DNA from: Rhododendron vialii
Lineage: Eukaryota; Streptophyta; Magnoliopsida; Ericales; Ericaceae
Assembly: GCF_030253575.1 (NCBI RefSeq)
Contig: NC_080559.1
Coordinates: 28,856,501 to 28,920,500, forward strand
Direction: 5' to 3'
Length of the DNA: 64,000 nucleotides
This document shows positions 12,255 through 24,333 of the stretch, one piece after another. A model generated the notes under the pieces. The model ran no database searches and had not been told where the DNA came from. It saw nothing but the letters and a program-made list of their open reading frames with translations. The position numbers and the translations under genes were made by a program. Numbering within the stretch: the stretch's first letter is position 1; each line of letters begins with the position of its first letter.

Positions 12255-12725
12255 TTTTTGGATTTTTTTTGGCCTTTATTCAATTATCTTACGTCAAATT
12301 TTTGTAGATTATTGATTCGTCTCTATGGGAGAAATCAAAAAAGTAAAAATTATAGTACTTTTATCTAATTTTTTTAAAATATCCAAGATAAAGCTCAAAA
12401 AATTGACTTTTTAAAATTTATATTGGATATTTTCGGATTTAAAGTTTTTGAACTTTGTTTTAAATATTTTTAAAATATTTTGTAAAAAGTAAAAAAAAAA
12501 AATTGGGTTCAACGGGGTTTAATGTAATTTATCCATCATTAAAAGAATGACGACCACGTTCGTTTTTGTTTTGGATTTTGAACTTTCTCTCTGCACATAA
12601 TTTTCAATAAATTTTCTCTTAATTATTATCTCTCTTCACTTATTATCTAAAATTTAAAATCTTAAAACGAACAAACCTGTAACAAGTTCGAGAGAGTACT
12701 TTGAACATTAAGGGGACAACCCGTA
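12255..12725. other. AT-rich intergenic with foldback-like repeat, no gene
   Basis: 12255-12540 carries AT-rich inverted segments (GACGAATC-type and TTTAAAATATT-type motifs) of a repeat that recurs at about 46300-46400, 48370-48545 and 61816-62105. The rest is featureless. Confidence 0.35.
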
Positions 12726-12828
12726 AATGAATGATAGTTGAAGGTGGTTTAATGTAGTTGAAGGGGATTTCCCAGTTTCGTTCAAATACTTTCATTCGCC
12801 CAATTTTGGTTGCTGTGGATCATACGAT

Positions 12829-13115
12829 GGCCGACATATTGCCTGAATCATCAGATTGGGCTTTTCTTCCGGCTCACCTTCTCGATTCAATCGCGGAGAA
12901 GTTGGTCCACCTCCCCGATTTCCTCGCCTTTTCCGTCGTCTGCAAGCACTGGTTCTACGCTGCGACCTTCGACAATCAACAAAAGCGGCAACATCGAGCC
13001 TTCTTAGGACACAGACAGATCCCTATGTTGGTGGTCCCCTCTTCCAATCCCAGAGATAAGGACAGCAATGGCGAAAACCCAGAAAAAACGCAGCCTTTAC
13101 GGTATTACCCGGGGG
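12829..13115 (+). CDS. F-box protein, first exon only
   Basis: Starting at ATG 12829 (an upstream in-frame start at 12758 is possible), the peptide contains an F-box: LPAHLLDSIAEKLVHLPDF followed by LAFSVVCKHWFYAA. This is the SKP1-binding helix bundle of plant F-box/DUF295 (SKIP23-like) proteins. A good donor, GGGG|GTAAGT, closes the exon after RYYPG. I found no downstream exon with the C-terminal DUF295 or kelch-type region: a candidate acceptor at about 13248 runs into a stop within a few codons, and a dispersed repeat begins at 13723. Either the gene is truncated or a later exon is too diverged to see. A ubiquitin-ligase role follows only if it is intact. Confidence 0.5.
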
Positions 13116-13722
13116 TAAGTTGTATGATTTTCAATTATCTCTCTCTTATACCCCCATTCCCCACGTTACATGCACTCCCGCCATTTCCTTTCTATTATGT
13201 TTACTACAAGTTCTCTCTTCTTCTTCTTTTTTTTGTATTGCCAGCCAAACCAAGGATGAGTAAAATGTCTAGTTTCTTGCTGAGGAAAAAAAAAAAAGGG
13301 TTAGCAACGACCAGGTTTATGTAGAAAAAAAAAGAAAAGAAGATGTTGCCGTGATTAGTATGTTTTCTAGGTTTTACATCATTCTACATAATACTGTTGA
13401 AATATATGATCGCAAGTACATCTTGAAGGCACGATCCATGAAATAGAATTTGGATAAGTTGAATTTTCTTATTAGGACAATCAATATATAATTTGATGTA
13501 GTATCTAGTTTTATTTTATTATACTTAGTACAATGTAGATAATTCAAAATTCTTAAATAACACGACATTTTTGTTTTCTACACAAAAAAGGGGAAAAAAA
13601 TGTTATATGTGAAAGGAATGATTATGAAAAGTTAATAGGTTAGCTTTGAAAGATAGGGTAAAATTTTCATTTCATTCTTATGCTTTCAATGGTCAAACCA
13701 AACGCTTGAGTACCTTGGTAAA
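13116..13722. other. Non-coding stretch after the F-box exon
   Basis: Poly-pyrimidine and AT-rich DNA with no convincing exon. It separates the F-box exon from the repeat. Confidence 0.4.
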
Positions 13723-15069
13723 TGAGTACCTTGGTTTCTGCCGTTGGATCGCTCCATTCTTGTGGTGTCATTCTCCCACTAAAACCCTCACACAATCCTC
13801 ACAGAGGAATCCTCATAGAGAATCTGGATTTGTGTTTTACTCGTAGGTTTTTGAATATAATGGGTAGTGTAATTTGTGAACGGAATGGAAGAACATGAGG
13901 ATGTAGTTGGACTGACATAATTTAGTGAAATATTTTGCTAACATATAATCGTGCTCTACTAACTCAAGTTTTTTGCTACCCTCTTCAATGAATAGATAGA
14001 TGTTCTGTGCAAACAATTTTTATTCATTCCTGTGCAGTTTTAATTTTATGCAACTATATATCATTGATTTGGATCTAATACTCGAACATAGTTATTTATA
14101 GACATTCAGGTACGAAGGAGCACCTAGAAAAAGTAAAGCAAATAGAGGTGATCGATATAGCAAATGGTACGTAATGCAAACTAGTTGCCTAAGTCGAAAG
14201 GTACTCGGAGATTTACTCCAAACATGCACAGAACCTGCAGATTAACACCTGCAGGTAAACAAACAATACCAGCACTGAATCAGAGATCTCTAGGGCAATG
14301 TGATTGTTAATCTCCAACATCTATTAATTCAATCCCCGGTGTTGCAAGATGAGAGTGAGGGAGACGGATGAAGCTGTTTAGAGTCAACACCTAACTCTCT
14401 GCAAGTCTAGATTCGTAGTAGACAAGAGAGTACTAGAAAAAGACCGGATGGTTTTAGAGTGTTCTAGGCTATATTAGAACGCTTGAGAACTCTCTAGAAG
14501 ATTGGAAAAAATTCTAGACTATTCCAAAATATCTTGGAATAATGGAAAAAAAAAATTAGAATATTCTATTTTAGAACGTGCAAGAACATATGCAACTTAG
14601 AAAGAATCTGGAATTTTTCAGAAGATTATCGAAGACTTTGCTATTTGCTAGATTAGTTGGAGAGTTTTAGAATGTTGGGAGTCATGAAGTAAGAGGAGAT
14701 ATATTATGGGAATTTTAGAAGGAGAACGTGAGCAATTGGATAAGGATGATCCTTGTGGTCTACGAAGGAGGTGGATGGCTATAAAAGATAAAGAAGAACT
14801 ACCTTGTAGTCATTCCTAGAGAGTGCGAGATTAACTTCTAATAGTATTGTGAGAGAATCCCTTGTGGAGTAGTACATTGTATGGAGAAGTGTTATGTACA
14901 CTACACATTTACACTACATTCAGAACTCACCCGAGACCCAAAAAAATACAGAAAAATGCCCATAAATTTTAAAACATTTGTTAGGAGCTCTGTAAAAATC
15001 AGCTCATCCGATATTGGTAAATATATATTCTAAATTCGTAGTGCGAAACTGAGCAATTAACCTAGGATA
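13723..15069. repeat. Dispersed repeat, copy A (LTR-like, fossil)
   Basis: The block from ATGAGTACCTTGG to TTAACCTAGGATAT recurs in direct orientation at 31531-33209. It has a TATA-like GGCTATAAAAG near 14780 and TTCTAGA-rich tracts, resembling a retroelement LTR, but no terminal TG..CA or target duplication could be set with confidence. It has no coding region. Copy A keeps the uninterrupted site (CCTAAGTC at about 14189) where copy B carries a MITE. Broken, non-autonomous and moderately old, judging by scattered differences between copies. Confidence 0.55.
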
Positions 15070-15695
15070 TATACAACCACAGGAACACTTGGATCCCCTT
15101 CGCGTACCACCAGTGTGTGTTCGGAAGTTTCAGGAGCCACGGAGCAATGAAGAGACATTGCAACAGAAGGCATCCGAATGTCAAAATCCATTAGGTTTGA
15201 ATTGAATTCTATATCTTTGGTTGAGTTCTAATGGTTCTTTGGGATTTGCTACTCGAAATATCATGCACCTATTTGTTCTTCTTATTAGAAAATCATATCC
15301 AGAAGTTACTTATCAAAAAAAAAAAAAAGAGATGGAAACTGTACTGTTTAGAGATGAACTTGATAAGTTAAACTTGTAGTTCTTAGCACTTCTTTTTGTG
15401 TTTCCCTTTCCTTTAGCTTAAAACAATGGTCTGTACCTTACTGATTTGCACTACTATGCTTTTGCTTAGGGAATTAGCTTTTGTTATTTAGCTTTTATTT
15501 GTAAAATACGTTGTTATACTTAATGTACTATCTAATGAAATTACATATATCTGTATGTTTTGTTTTAGAACACTGGTGTATGTATAATACAACACGTTAC
15601 AAGGTTTGATCGTTGATCTTAAAAACAGAAAGCTACAGTTCATATTCTAGATCTATGAATATACACAATTACTTGCATAGAAACAAGGTTAAATT
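15070..15695. other. Intergenic, nothing supported
   Basis: AT-rich DNA with a poly-A run near 15317-15329. It probably holds the 3' UTR of the small - strand gene that follows. Confidence 0.4.
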
Positions 15696-16134
15696 CTAAC
15701 AGAATGGAAGAAGATGAGCGAGTTGATTTGAAACCAAACCTAATGAATTTTCAGATGTGGGTGCTGTTTCATGCAGTGGATCTTCATGCTGGCAATGGTG
15801 AAAGAGACAGTCGATCCTAGCATTCTTATGCTTGCGCTGGTGTGCTTTGAGGGAGGTCGCGTTGTGATGTCCTAGCTCCCCGGCGACAAATGTTGCAGTA
15901 CGGGTAAGTGTCATACATATCCTCTTTAACTTCTGCATTTCCGATCACGGTCTGGTCACTCTGGTCACTGTCGCTTCCTACTCCTTCTTCAGCGTTTCCG
16001 ATCACGGTCAGGGTCTCGTTGTTGTGGCCCATTCCTTTCGCATTTCCGATCAAGGTCTGCTCATCATCACTTCCCACTCCTCCAGCATTTTCGATCACCG
16101 TCGTTTGGGTCTTGTCGCTTTCCATGGATGCCAT
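15696..16134 (-). pseudogene. Small C2H2-finger-like gene, apparently frameshifted
   Basis: From ATG 16134 the frame reads MASMESDKTQTTVIENAGG and contains four imperfect copies of a V/L-I-G/E-N-A acidic repeat, then TYPYCNICRRG, and stops at 15826. A different frame just downstream (open 15880 to 15696) reads TSLKAHQRKHKNARID. CxxC in one frame and HxxxH in the next are what a split C2H2 zinc finger would give, though the Cys-His spacing is a little long. A TATA box lies just upstream (about 16152-16160), so this was or is a transcribed gene. Possibilities: frameshifted pseudogene, sequencing error, or a real protein ending at 15826. Host gene; function unknown. Confidence 0.45.
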
Positions 16135-16149
16135 TTTTTATCGTATCGC

Positions 16150-16168
16150 TAGGGTTTTATACGAGGGA
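16150..16168 (-). promoter_or_regulatory. TATA box with adjacent AAACCCTAG telo-box
   Basis: On the - strand CGTATAAAACCCTAGCG lies about 18-30 bases upstream of the ATG at 16134. AAACCCTA is the known plant telo-box motif. The short gap means a very short leader or a downstream initiation site. Confidence 0.5.
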
Positions 16169-16179
16169 ATAAAGGGATA

Positions 16180-19100
16180 ATCTCGGTTCTGAAGCTAACA
16201 AAAGTGGTTAGAAAAGAATAAAATTCTCTTTCTACCCACACGACTACACGAGGAACAATTGTGCAGTTTCGTCAAGTGTTTGGCCTTTACCGACACTAAT
16301 TGAAATTTTTTAATTGAAATGAACACAACGCTCATGTACTTTTCATATGTTGGAATTTGAGTACTTTTTATACATTATCAAATTGTAAACATCAATATCA
16401 GTATCATGCCATACAAATTCCTGGGTTTTTTTATTTTTATTTTATAAATCAGGTGTTCACCGCTCACTTGCGAGAGCCCCTAATTAAAGGCGGAGCAAAA
16501 TTTCAAATGGATTGGCCTCAAAAGAGTTAATGATACATTAGTTCAACATGTTAGAGTTCATACAAATTACTGGTGATTGTCTTTAATCGGGCCAGTCTGA
16601 TTTTTATGACATTGGCGGCTGTATCCATGAGACAAAAAAAATAGGGAAAGCAGGTAGATGACACTTTCATCAGGAGCATAGGCCAATTGATCCATATTCC
16701 AAATTATAGTAGTTCATTCAAGTGCACCCGTTGATTTCAAGGAATTTCATCAATGTCATTTGAAGGCCTATCACATTGTCAAAAATTGTCCAATGGAGAA
16801 TTTCCGTTTGACAAGAAGAAGAAAAAAAAAAAAGGGTCAAATGATAGCAATGTAGATGGACCGATTTGAGGTCACATTTTGACACAAATTCAAATTTAGA
16901 GACAATTGAATTAAACGTTACTCATTTTTCGCCGCCAACCTATTAGCTTGGATGACGTGACAAATTTGACAAATGGTAGAATTGCTGTCCAATTTTGCAC
17001 TAAAGATGGCTTTGTCTTTTGTTGACAACAACTTTGACTAACGGGTTGAACACCATTTGACACTAAATGGCTCAAGAATGAACTTGCTTTTTATCCTAAA
17101 AGAAAACAAAGAAAACATAACAGATCTCCTTGCAAGATACTCCTACTAAACTGGAGTATATGAAATAGGGGGATATCCATTGCTCATGAAACTTGTCCCT
17201 TCCCACCATCACAAATCAACAATTCCTCTTCCAAGTCCTATCTCAACAGAGACCATAGTTGCATCGCTCTCAAAAAGCAAATCCTCTACAAAAGATACAG
17301 AGATGTGGGAGGACCTTTGTTCTTGTAAGATCGTGCATATTAGTAAGCTTCTCCACTGAAGATGACTTTGGACGACCGACACATGTTCTATTTCTTCAAG
17401 GTACCATTGTGTCCATACAACGGAATGAGATGGATCTGCAAATGTATCAATGACGTTAATGCAAGCATATCATGAGAAATTTGTCAAATTCGCAAGGGGT
17501 ACTGACAATACTTGAGCGTGTTCAGAACTCGGGGAACAAAAAAAGTTGCCTAGTGAATGAAACTAAAGGAAAAAACACCCGATTTGTGAAACAACTAAAG
17601 ACGGGGTTGAGATACATAGAAGATAAAATCTAAGTTTCTATTTTTTTCGTCTCATTGCAAAACAAGTTTGGCATTAGGCCAGGTGTGTCGTAATGAGAGA
17701 CATTGGTAAGACATATTATGGTGAGATGGAAAATGATGCAACAAGCAGCAGCAAGCCAATAACAAAAAGAGAATCAGAAGACAAATTTGCAGAATTCTAC
17801 CAAAAGGATCAATATTCTAGTCCTGCAGTCACATTAACCCCTATACTTCCCTTAAATATTAAAGAACCCGACACGGATCAACCCCCTGGTCCCCCTCTTC
17901 TCTAAATATAGGATTTGTGTTCTGACGGGCATTTGCAATTTGAACTGGAATATGACCCTTCCATTGGAAATTTGCACTATAAAATACTACATCGACAGAG
18001 GAGGTAAAAAATAGGTTTTTGCTTTGAACAGAACCAATATAAACCATGCAGATACAGAGACTAATCAACCTGTCAAATCACTTGCATAAGCGCTACCAAA
18101 CAGTACACAACTATCAGAGTTAGATATAGCAAAGCCAAAACTTGAACGGTTACTGGTATCTTCATCTAGACCCCACCGGAAACCGTGAGTATATTCTGGG
18201 ACAACCCCTCCAACCACTGCATTGTTATGGTTTTGTTTTCTTTTAGCACCTTAGCTTCATGCCCCTCACTTTTTGAAAACTTGTAATCCTCAAATTCATC
18301 AGGTTCTGCCCTAGCATGAAAAGGGGTGTAGTTTACAAGTGTTCCTTTTTTTCTCTACCACGATCCACAAGTATTACACAATATTGGCTCTCTAGGGGCC
18401 CATTACGCCAAAAAGGAGTGCCTATAGCACCATGCAAGTGATCAAAAATAAGTCAGTGGACAAGAATGGCAACATAAGAAAGATACAAAAGCATCACAAA
18501 AAAAAGAGAAGGGAACACCACATCTAAGGTCAAATTCAGTCAAACATAGAAACATGACAGAAGCATCCGCTCCTTTGGAAGAAGTGTGAAACTCGCACAC
18601 ACATGTATGCATTAATGCATATATGGCTCGCATGGCAATGTCACTATTACGCAAATGCGGGGTCTCATTTCTATGTACAACAAATGAATGTACGTCACAA
18701 GTACAAAAGCCGAGGAGAACTACATCCTATAAACCCTACTTGCAAGGATTTTCTGGTTCGGACATACCTTCTTCAAATTGAAAACTTTTTATAGATTTTA
18801 GTTGCTAAATAATATTTAATCCCTTACATCACTTATACAATGTAGGTCGAAATTTATTGAATACATTTTCGAAATTAAACAAATAAGAAGATAGGGGTAA
18901 AGGTACAGGAGATCTTTTGATTAAGCTAACAAACAATAAAGATGTAGTCAAATCCATCTGATAGAATGAAAGCAACTGTGTGATTCTCAAGCTGAAGATA
19001 CAATACAGCAACAATGTTTTAGAAAATGGACTATGGTTTCCTACTTTCTGCAGCTGAGAGACTACGACCTGAATCACTGTCCCTAAAACCATTTGCATTC

Positions 19101-20050
19101 TTAAATCTTTGTTATTTTAACTTTAAGCTTTTGGTGAGGGCAAGCTCGAATGTACCAAAGAATGGCAACTGAAAGAACACCGACTCAACCAAACTGCATT
19201 GACATTTGCACAACTTAATAGACCAAAAAAAAAAAAAGACGTGTCTATTGGCAAGAACTTGATGTCATATGAATTGCATAAACAAGGCATTGGGAGTATG
19301 AGTGGATTTATGTCCGAAAGGTGCACATGGATTGCAGACATGGCAGTGGAATTGAAGCTCATACGGTCATACCTGAATTTGAGATCGTACAAAGACACAA
19401 TTCAATTCCTTAGAGAAATCAAACTGAAAGATTCGACACACAAGGCAGTATAACAATCTCAGTGGGAAGGAGATAGAGGAATGTGACCGAGATTGTATAA
19501 CTTTTGTTGGTTGCGATCATGAGTGTAGTTGAGACCAAGCTAGAGATTTATAAATGAATTTCGACCAAAACAAGAGACTTGTTTGGCACTAAGTTTTTCA
19601 AAAGCCGTAATACAACAGAATAATATGAGCCATAAACCAACCATTTGACACCCAAAAAGAATCAAAGTACAGGTATTGCAGATAGGTACATTTCTCCAAT
19701 TTCATTTTCAACACAACCACATCCAAGGCAACTGAAACAGCAAATACAACTAAATATATAGACCGCGAAATTGCTTAGTTGTCATAGGACTCCAAGCCAA
19801 ATTTCACGGATAACATACAGTGAAAGAGAATCAATTGGGAATTCCAAAAAAACAACGAGGACACAGAAGAACACAAAAAGGGCAACCCAATTCTGAACAA
19901 AAAGCAAATCTCGTACTCAAATAAGCATTGGTTTTCAGAGATTCAAGGGAACCTGTGGTTCTGTTTCAACCCAATCAAAATGCATACATAACATAACAAC
20001 ACATATGATTCCATTATTTTCTTCTTATTTTGCTAAATAAAAGCACTATA
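16180..20050. other. Gene-poor 3.9 kb
   Basis: Open frames here are short and have no recognisable domain or splice support. 16780-17080 has several TTTGACA/TGTCAAA-type segments in both orientations that could be an old MITE, but no clean ends. Otherwise I see nothing. Confidence 0.4.
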
Positions 20051-20368
20051 TTTATGGGAACCAAAAAACCACAAGGTGGGTTTGAAAAATTAGAACAAAA
20101 TAACTAAAACTCAACCATTGAGAAATAGAAAGACGTACAGAGAGTGAGGGTCTTGGGTTTTCCAATGGGGGGTTTGATGGAGAATCTGAGGCTGCTGTGG
20201 TGGGGTTTAAAGGTAACTTCGGATATATATGTTCAAGTTCAAGCCAATCAAGGCAGTTGATTTTAACGCACAAAAAGCAAATCACAAAATTAGAATACGA
20301 TTACAGCATACCCATGGCGATGATGCCCGAAACTATTCAACACATAATGGGGGCTGGAGCTGCGGCTG

Positions 20369-22781
20369 TTATTTCCTCTTAGCAGCAGGTTTCTTTTTCT
20401 GAGAAGTATTCTTAGCAGCAGTTTTCTTTTTTGACCTTTTAAAACCAGCTCCACTTTCCTGCCGCAGCAAAAAATAAACATTAGAAACACAACACAACAC
20501 CAGCTCCACTTTCCTGCCACAGCAAAAAAATAAACATTAGAAACACAACTGCAAATATAGGTGATCTCAAGAAATGTGCAACTAAGAAAAGAAAGGCTGA
20601 TATTCTTGGGAATTAAGTTCTATTCTGAAAAAGAAAGGAAAATGAACCTAATCCTGATGCAGCAGGTTCATCAACAGAATTTACTTTTTTGAATTATAAT
20701 AATCTAATCAATTTTGCTGGTAATGTTATCCATTAACCAATGAAATTGTCTTTTGTGCGGACTTGAAACATTACGGCTGGTATGTATGCTGAAATGGAAT
20801 CACAATTTGTACGGTAATTCAGACAACACAACTCGACATTAACAATTAGAAAAGGAAAAAAAAAACTTGACGTCAAAGATGCATTAAAACGATAAGGCTT
20901 GTTATATAAGCTACTTGACCTCAAACCATGCTTCTTGTTCATGTTATCGATTAGCAATGAAATAGTTTTTGAACATGTAGCAATGAAATAGTTTGTGCAA
21001 ACTTTTTTTGAACCAAGTTTGTGCAAACTTCTTGTCTATTGTTTGCATGTTGTCCTTTGAATCACAGTATTAAAAAGTCTTGAAAAGCTAGTATTTAACA
21101 CCATAGATTGTGATAGAATAACAGATAATAAAAATGGGTAAAGATGAACCAATTGATGATTGACAGGTAATCTACAGACTACATTAAGCCAGAGCACCGT
21201 TGAGCTAAAAAGTAATAACTGAAGTGAACGTGTGCAAGGATGCACCATTATTCGGTTATCAGAAAAAACACTAGTACCTTCCTGTAATGTATGTAAGCAA
21301 TTCGACCAGCCAACTCCTGTCCATTGTTAGAGATGTAAACCTGAAAAAAAGTAGCAAACGGGGTTAGTGTTATTGCCACTGTGATGGAGAGCCATGAAAC
21401 TTAAAATCAAGCACCAAGGAAAAATATCTGCATATGAATAGCAATGCTGGAAGGACATGCAGTAACTCTTACACTGTGCCAAATATAAATTAGACATTCA
21501 GACCAACACAATTATTCTCAATTAAGTTAAGTAATGTGCCACATTTGTGAGGCTTGTCGCTCTATAGTAGAGTACGAAAAGATTTTTTGTAGGCAACTAC
21601 CAGTGTGCAACATCATAATCTACATACATGACATGTTTGAATTTTGAAGCTCCTAAAAGACTTGTTTTCTGGGAGCTGCAGATCGCCATCAACATCTTAT
21701 AATGAGCATCACTAGCCACATTGTCAACAGGTAAAAAGACAAGGAACTTACTCTCTTTCCATCAGGACCTGTGTACCAATGGCCGCCAGATTGACCAACT
21801 GCATGAACCCGTCTTTTCCCAGCATCTTTCGGAATTTACCCACCTTCAGAGCCTTGTGATACCACTTCAGCAGCTGATTTTCCCCCCCTTCTTGAGCTTC
21901 TCAGCATTACTTGTCCCAGCTGCTTGGTGTTTAGAACCTTTACCCTTGCTAAATTAACAACTGAAAACACAGAAAAGGTACATCGCCTTAGAAACACGGT
22001 TAAAAACTTCTTACCAAAATAGTGTAGATAAGCTGAAGTGACTGCAAAGCACAGTACCTGTAATCAATAACAGATGCGAAGGAATGCTTGTTCACACTGT
22101 TATGTATAGCACCCGGAGGGAAAAAGTAGGATAAACGACTGCTGACTAATTTCTGGATCCTAGGGTCATTGTGGAAAAAATGTCAATGAGCAGGGGGAAT
22201 AGGGTCCCCCAAATGGTGCTCATCATTATTGATACTAAAGGTTTGATTACTGCATTCATTGTCACTTTTAGACTTATCATGCCTCGGAACAAAATCTCCC
22301 TTCTTCTCCTTTCCAGATCTGAAATATTCTTCAATCTTCACAGAACTCGTCCAGAGCAGGAGTGGGGATGTGGACACTCTTCTCTGTATAGAAATCTTTC
22401 CAAAAATCCTCTGTTTGAGATACACTGATGCTTTAGTTCTCTTCAGTTGACTCGTAGTTGGATTACCATCATTACATTGTTTCTCCTTCATAGGTGATTC
22501 TACTTTATTAGTCTCTTTGTTTGCATCTTCACTAACAGAAGGATCATCAGAATCAGAATCAATCAACTGGAATCTTCTCAGGGGACTGACAGTAAACTTT
22601 GAAAACAACGGTTTATTACTACTCGTCTCCAAGCTTGCAGAGGCTGAGGTTCTTGAAGCCTCTTTCCTTTTAGTCACCTGCCGCGGGCTTGCTGGTTGCT
22701 TGGTCAAAGCCCCATGTCCATGCAATGGGAACTTTGAACTGCTACATCCAGACTGGCAAGGCATCGACGGATGCTCCTTTT
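20369..22781 (-). pseudogene. Decayed gene for a Lys-rich nuclear-type plant protein
   Basis: Recognisable exons, 5' to 3' on -: 22058-22781, 21752-21948, 21278-21340, 20369-20458. The first encodes a Ser/Lys-rich region with SPLRRFQLIDSDSDDPSVSE and, past an in-frame TGA at about 22183, HNDPRIQKLVSSRLSYFFP. The next carries KRRVHAVGQSGGHWYTGPDG but also a run of seven C on the + strand that shifts the frame and an in-frame TAA before IPKDAGKRR. The last two are clean: VYISNNGQELAGRIAYIHYR, then ESGAGFKRSKKKTAAKN ending PAAKRK. I do not recognise the family. The basic tail suggests nuclear or nucleic-acid contact. An upstream exon (24731-24784) is possible but unproven. Alternative splicing could skip one break but not obviously all. 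Confidence 0.5.
20446..20551. repeat. Tandem duplication across a splice acceptor
   Basis: The segment CCAGCTCCACTTTCCTGCC and the following GCAAAAAATAAACATTAGAA occur twice, at about 20446-20490 and 20500-20550. Each copy carries the acceptor and first bases of the last exon of the decayed gene, so there are two candidate acceptors. Confidence 0.8.
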
Positions 22782-23651
22782 CTGTGACGAATTGACGAGA
22801 AAACATCAAAAAAACGTCAATAACTGAGCAAAAGGTAGAAATAGGTGGCACAATGTTCCGTAATTGGAACTTGTGAGTCAACACCAAGTTCTAAATTTTT
22901 TAACCAAATAGGGTACCAAGAATAGTTGAGCAACAAATAAACTAAAATAGATATTAAAAACTTTCAAAACATGTAGTTTGAAGACATTGAATTACAAGAT
23001 CTTATAAAAATTCAACCATCTAGCAAAGATGCAACATATGGTACTAATCAAAGAAACAGTTGCCAAGGAGCACCGAATGAAACACGAAGAACACGTAGCA
23101 CTCTACCTAATTGGACGACTTTCAGTAAATTCATTTTTCCCAATATCCAAACTTGACACCTAAATCCCCTCACAAGAAACATAATAATGTGGCTCAGTCT
23201 AGACCCCACCCAAGAACAGGCACTTTACCAAGCTAGGGAACCAATCATTAGGTGCAATCCCAAGTGATCAGCACCCAACGAGTCAAGTGGACGATGCTTG
23301 ATCCAGGTATTTCCAGGCACCCTGCCACGCAAAGGTGTTCAAATGCTACACCATAAGTTCTATGGAATATCTAACACGTAATGGTTTATATTTGGAGCCA
23401 CATGATAACCAAAAATTACTGCAGGTAAAAACATAACCTTGCTTAAAAAACTGCAGCCAGCAACGTTTTCTTATTCCGCTTTCTTTTCTAAATCTTATTT
23501 GTATCCAACATTTCGTAAACTCGCTTTATTTTGAGGCATAGGTGGTTGTGGATGTTCAATTTTAAAAATACGTCCACTTGGATTTGTAGGTCATGACTCA
23601 AGAGTAATTGGACTAATTGTAAATATGGATACACATACTGTGCATATCTAA
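22782..23651. other. Non-coding stretch, possible upstream intron of the decayed gene
   Basis: No supported exon or repeat. It could be intron if the gene began further right. Confidence 0.3.
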
Positions 23652-24019
23652 GAGCATGTACACCAATGAAAATGTAAAAATGCTGATCAACAGTGCACTT
23701 TTTTCATTTTACCTACTCACATCTCTTTCAACACTATACCAATATTATTTATTTTACCTAACTCCAATTAAAATATATATTTTTTACTCATTTTTTTATT
23801 ATCTTTATTGTTTGAAGAGAGGAGAAAGGAGGGGGGAGAGAGAGAAAGAAATAATAAAAAAAGAAAGGAGTATGAATAGTGCATAGGTAAAAATAGAGAA
23901 CAACTATTCACAAATGCATTTTAGCTCCTCTTTTAGCTCATTTGGTGTAGACTATTTTTTATGTTTCTCATAGGTAAAATAGCAAAAAATGTATTTTTGC
24001 TCATCTAGTGTACTTGCTC
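23652..24019. mobile_element. Tourist-like MITE, copy 1 (GAGCATGTACACC ends)
   Basis: The left end GAGCATGTACACCA and right end TAGTGTACTTGCTC are inverted, 368 bp apart. It is nearly identical to the element at 32006-32374. TAA lies on the left; the right flank is AGC, so the duplication is degraded here. A GA-rich interior (GAGGAGAAAGGAGGG) is shared by the copies. Confidence 0.75.
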
Positions 24020-24094
24020 AGCCTCAATATGTAAATTGTCTTCATGCATGAAGGCAGGTTCCTTATTCCTTTCCATACGTAGTTTTGTGGAGGA

Positions 24095-24333
24095 ATTTGT
24101 TTAACCTACTATTACGTTTTGAGTCTTTAAATCCCAATGCATGATTCCAAGTTCATGCAAGTGGGCAAGACCAGAAACTATGTCCCTGCACAAATCAAGA
24201 TTGTCAAAACTCAAAAGACCAGAAACTATGTCCCTGCACAAATCAAGATATGGTTGTCATTTTCTTTGGTCTTGTCCCATTTAGGTTCAAGTGGGCAAGA
24301 CCAGAAACTATGTCCCTGCACAAATCAAGATAT
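24095..24333 (-). pseudogene. IRE1-type kinase exon fragment, core triplicated
   Basis: On -, an acceptor ending TTGTGCAG is followed by codons for DIVSGLAHLHELGIMHWDLK then TQNVI. This matches the catalytic-loop exon of plant IRE1 (usually HRDLKPQNVLI), with Arg to Trp in HRD. Reading then stops. A piece of about 38 bp covering the acceptor and DIVSGLAH occurs three times in tandem, at 24161-24200, 24216-24249 and 24291-24333, separated by short unrelated DNA. No other IRE1 exon is seen, so this is a shard, not a gene. It sits 75 bp from a MITE. Confidence 0.6.

Noticed and set aside
18829-19453. Several 80-90 codon frames on both strands
   Set aside because: No family resemblance and overlapping opposite frames; not enough to call a gene.
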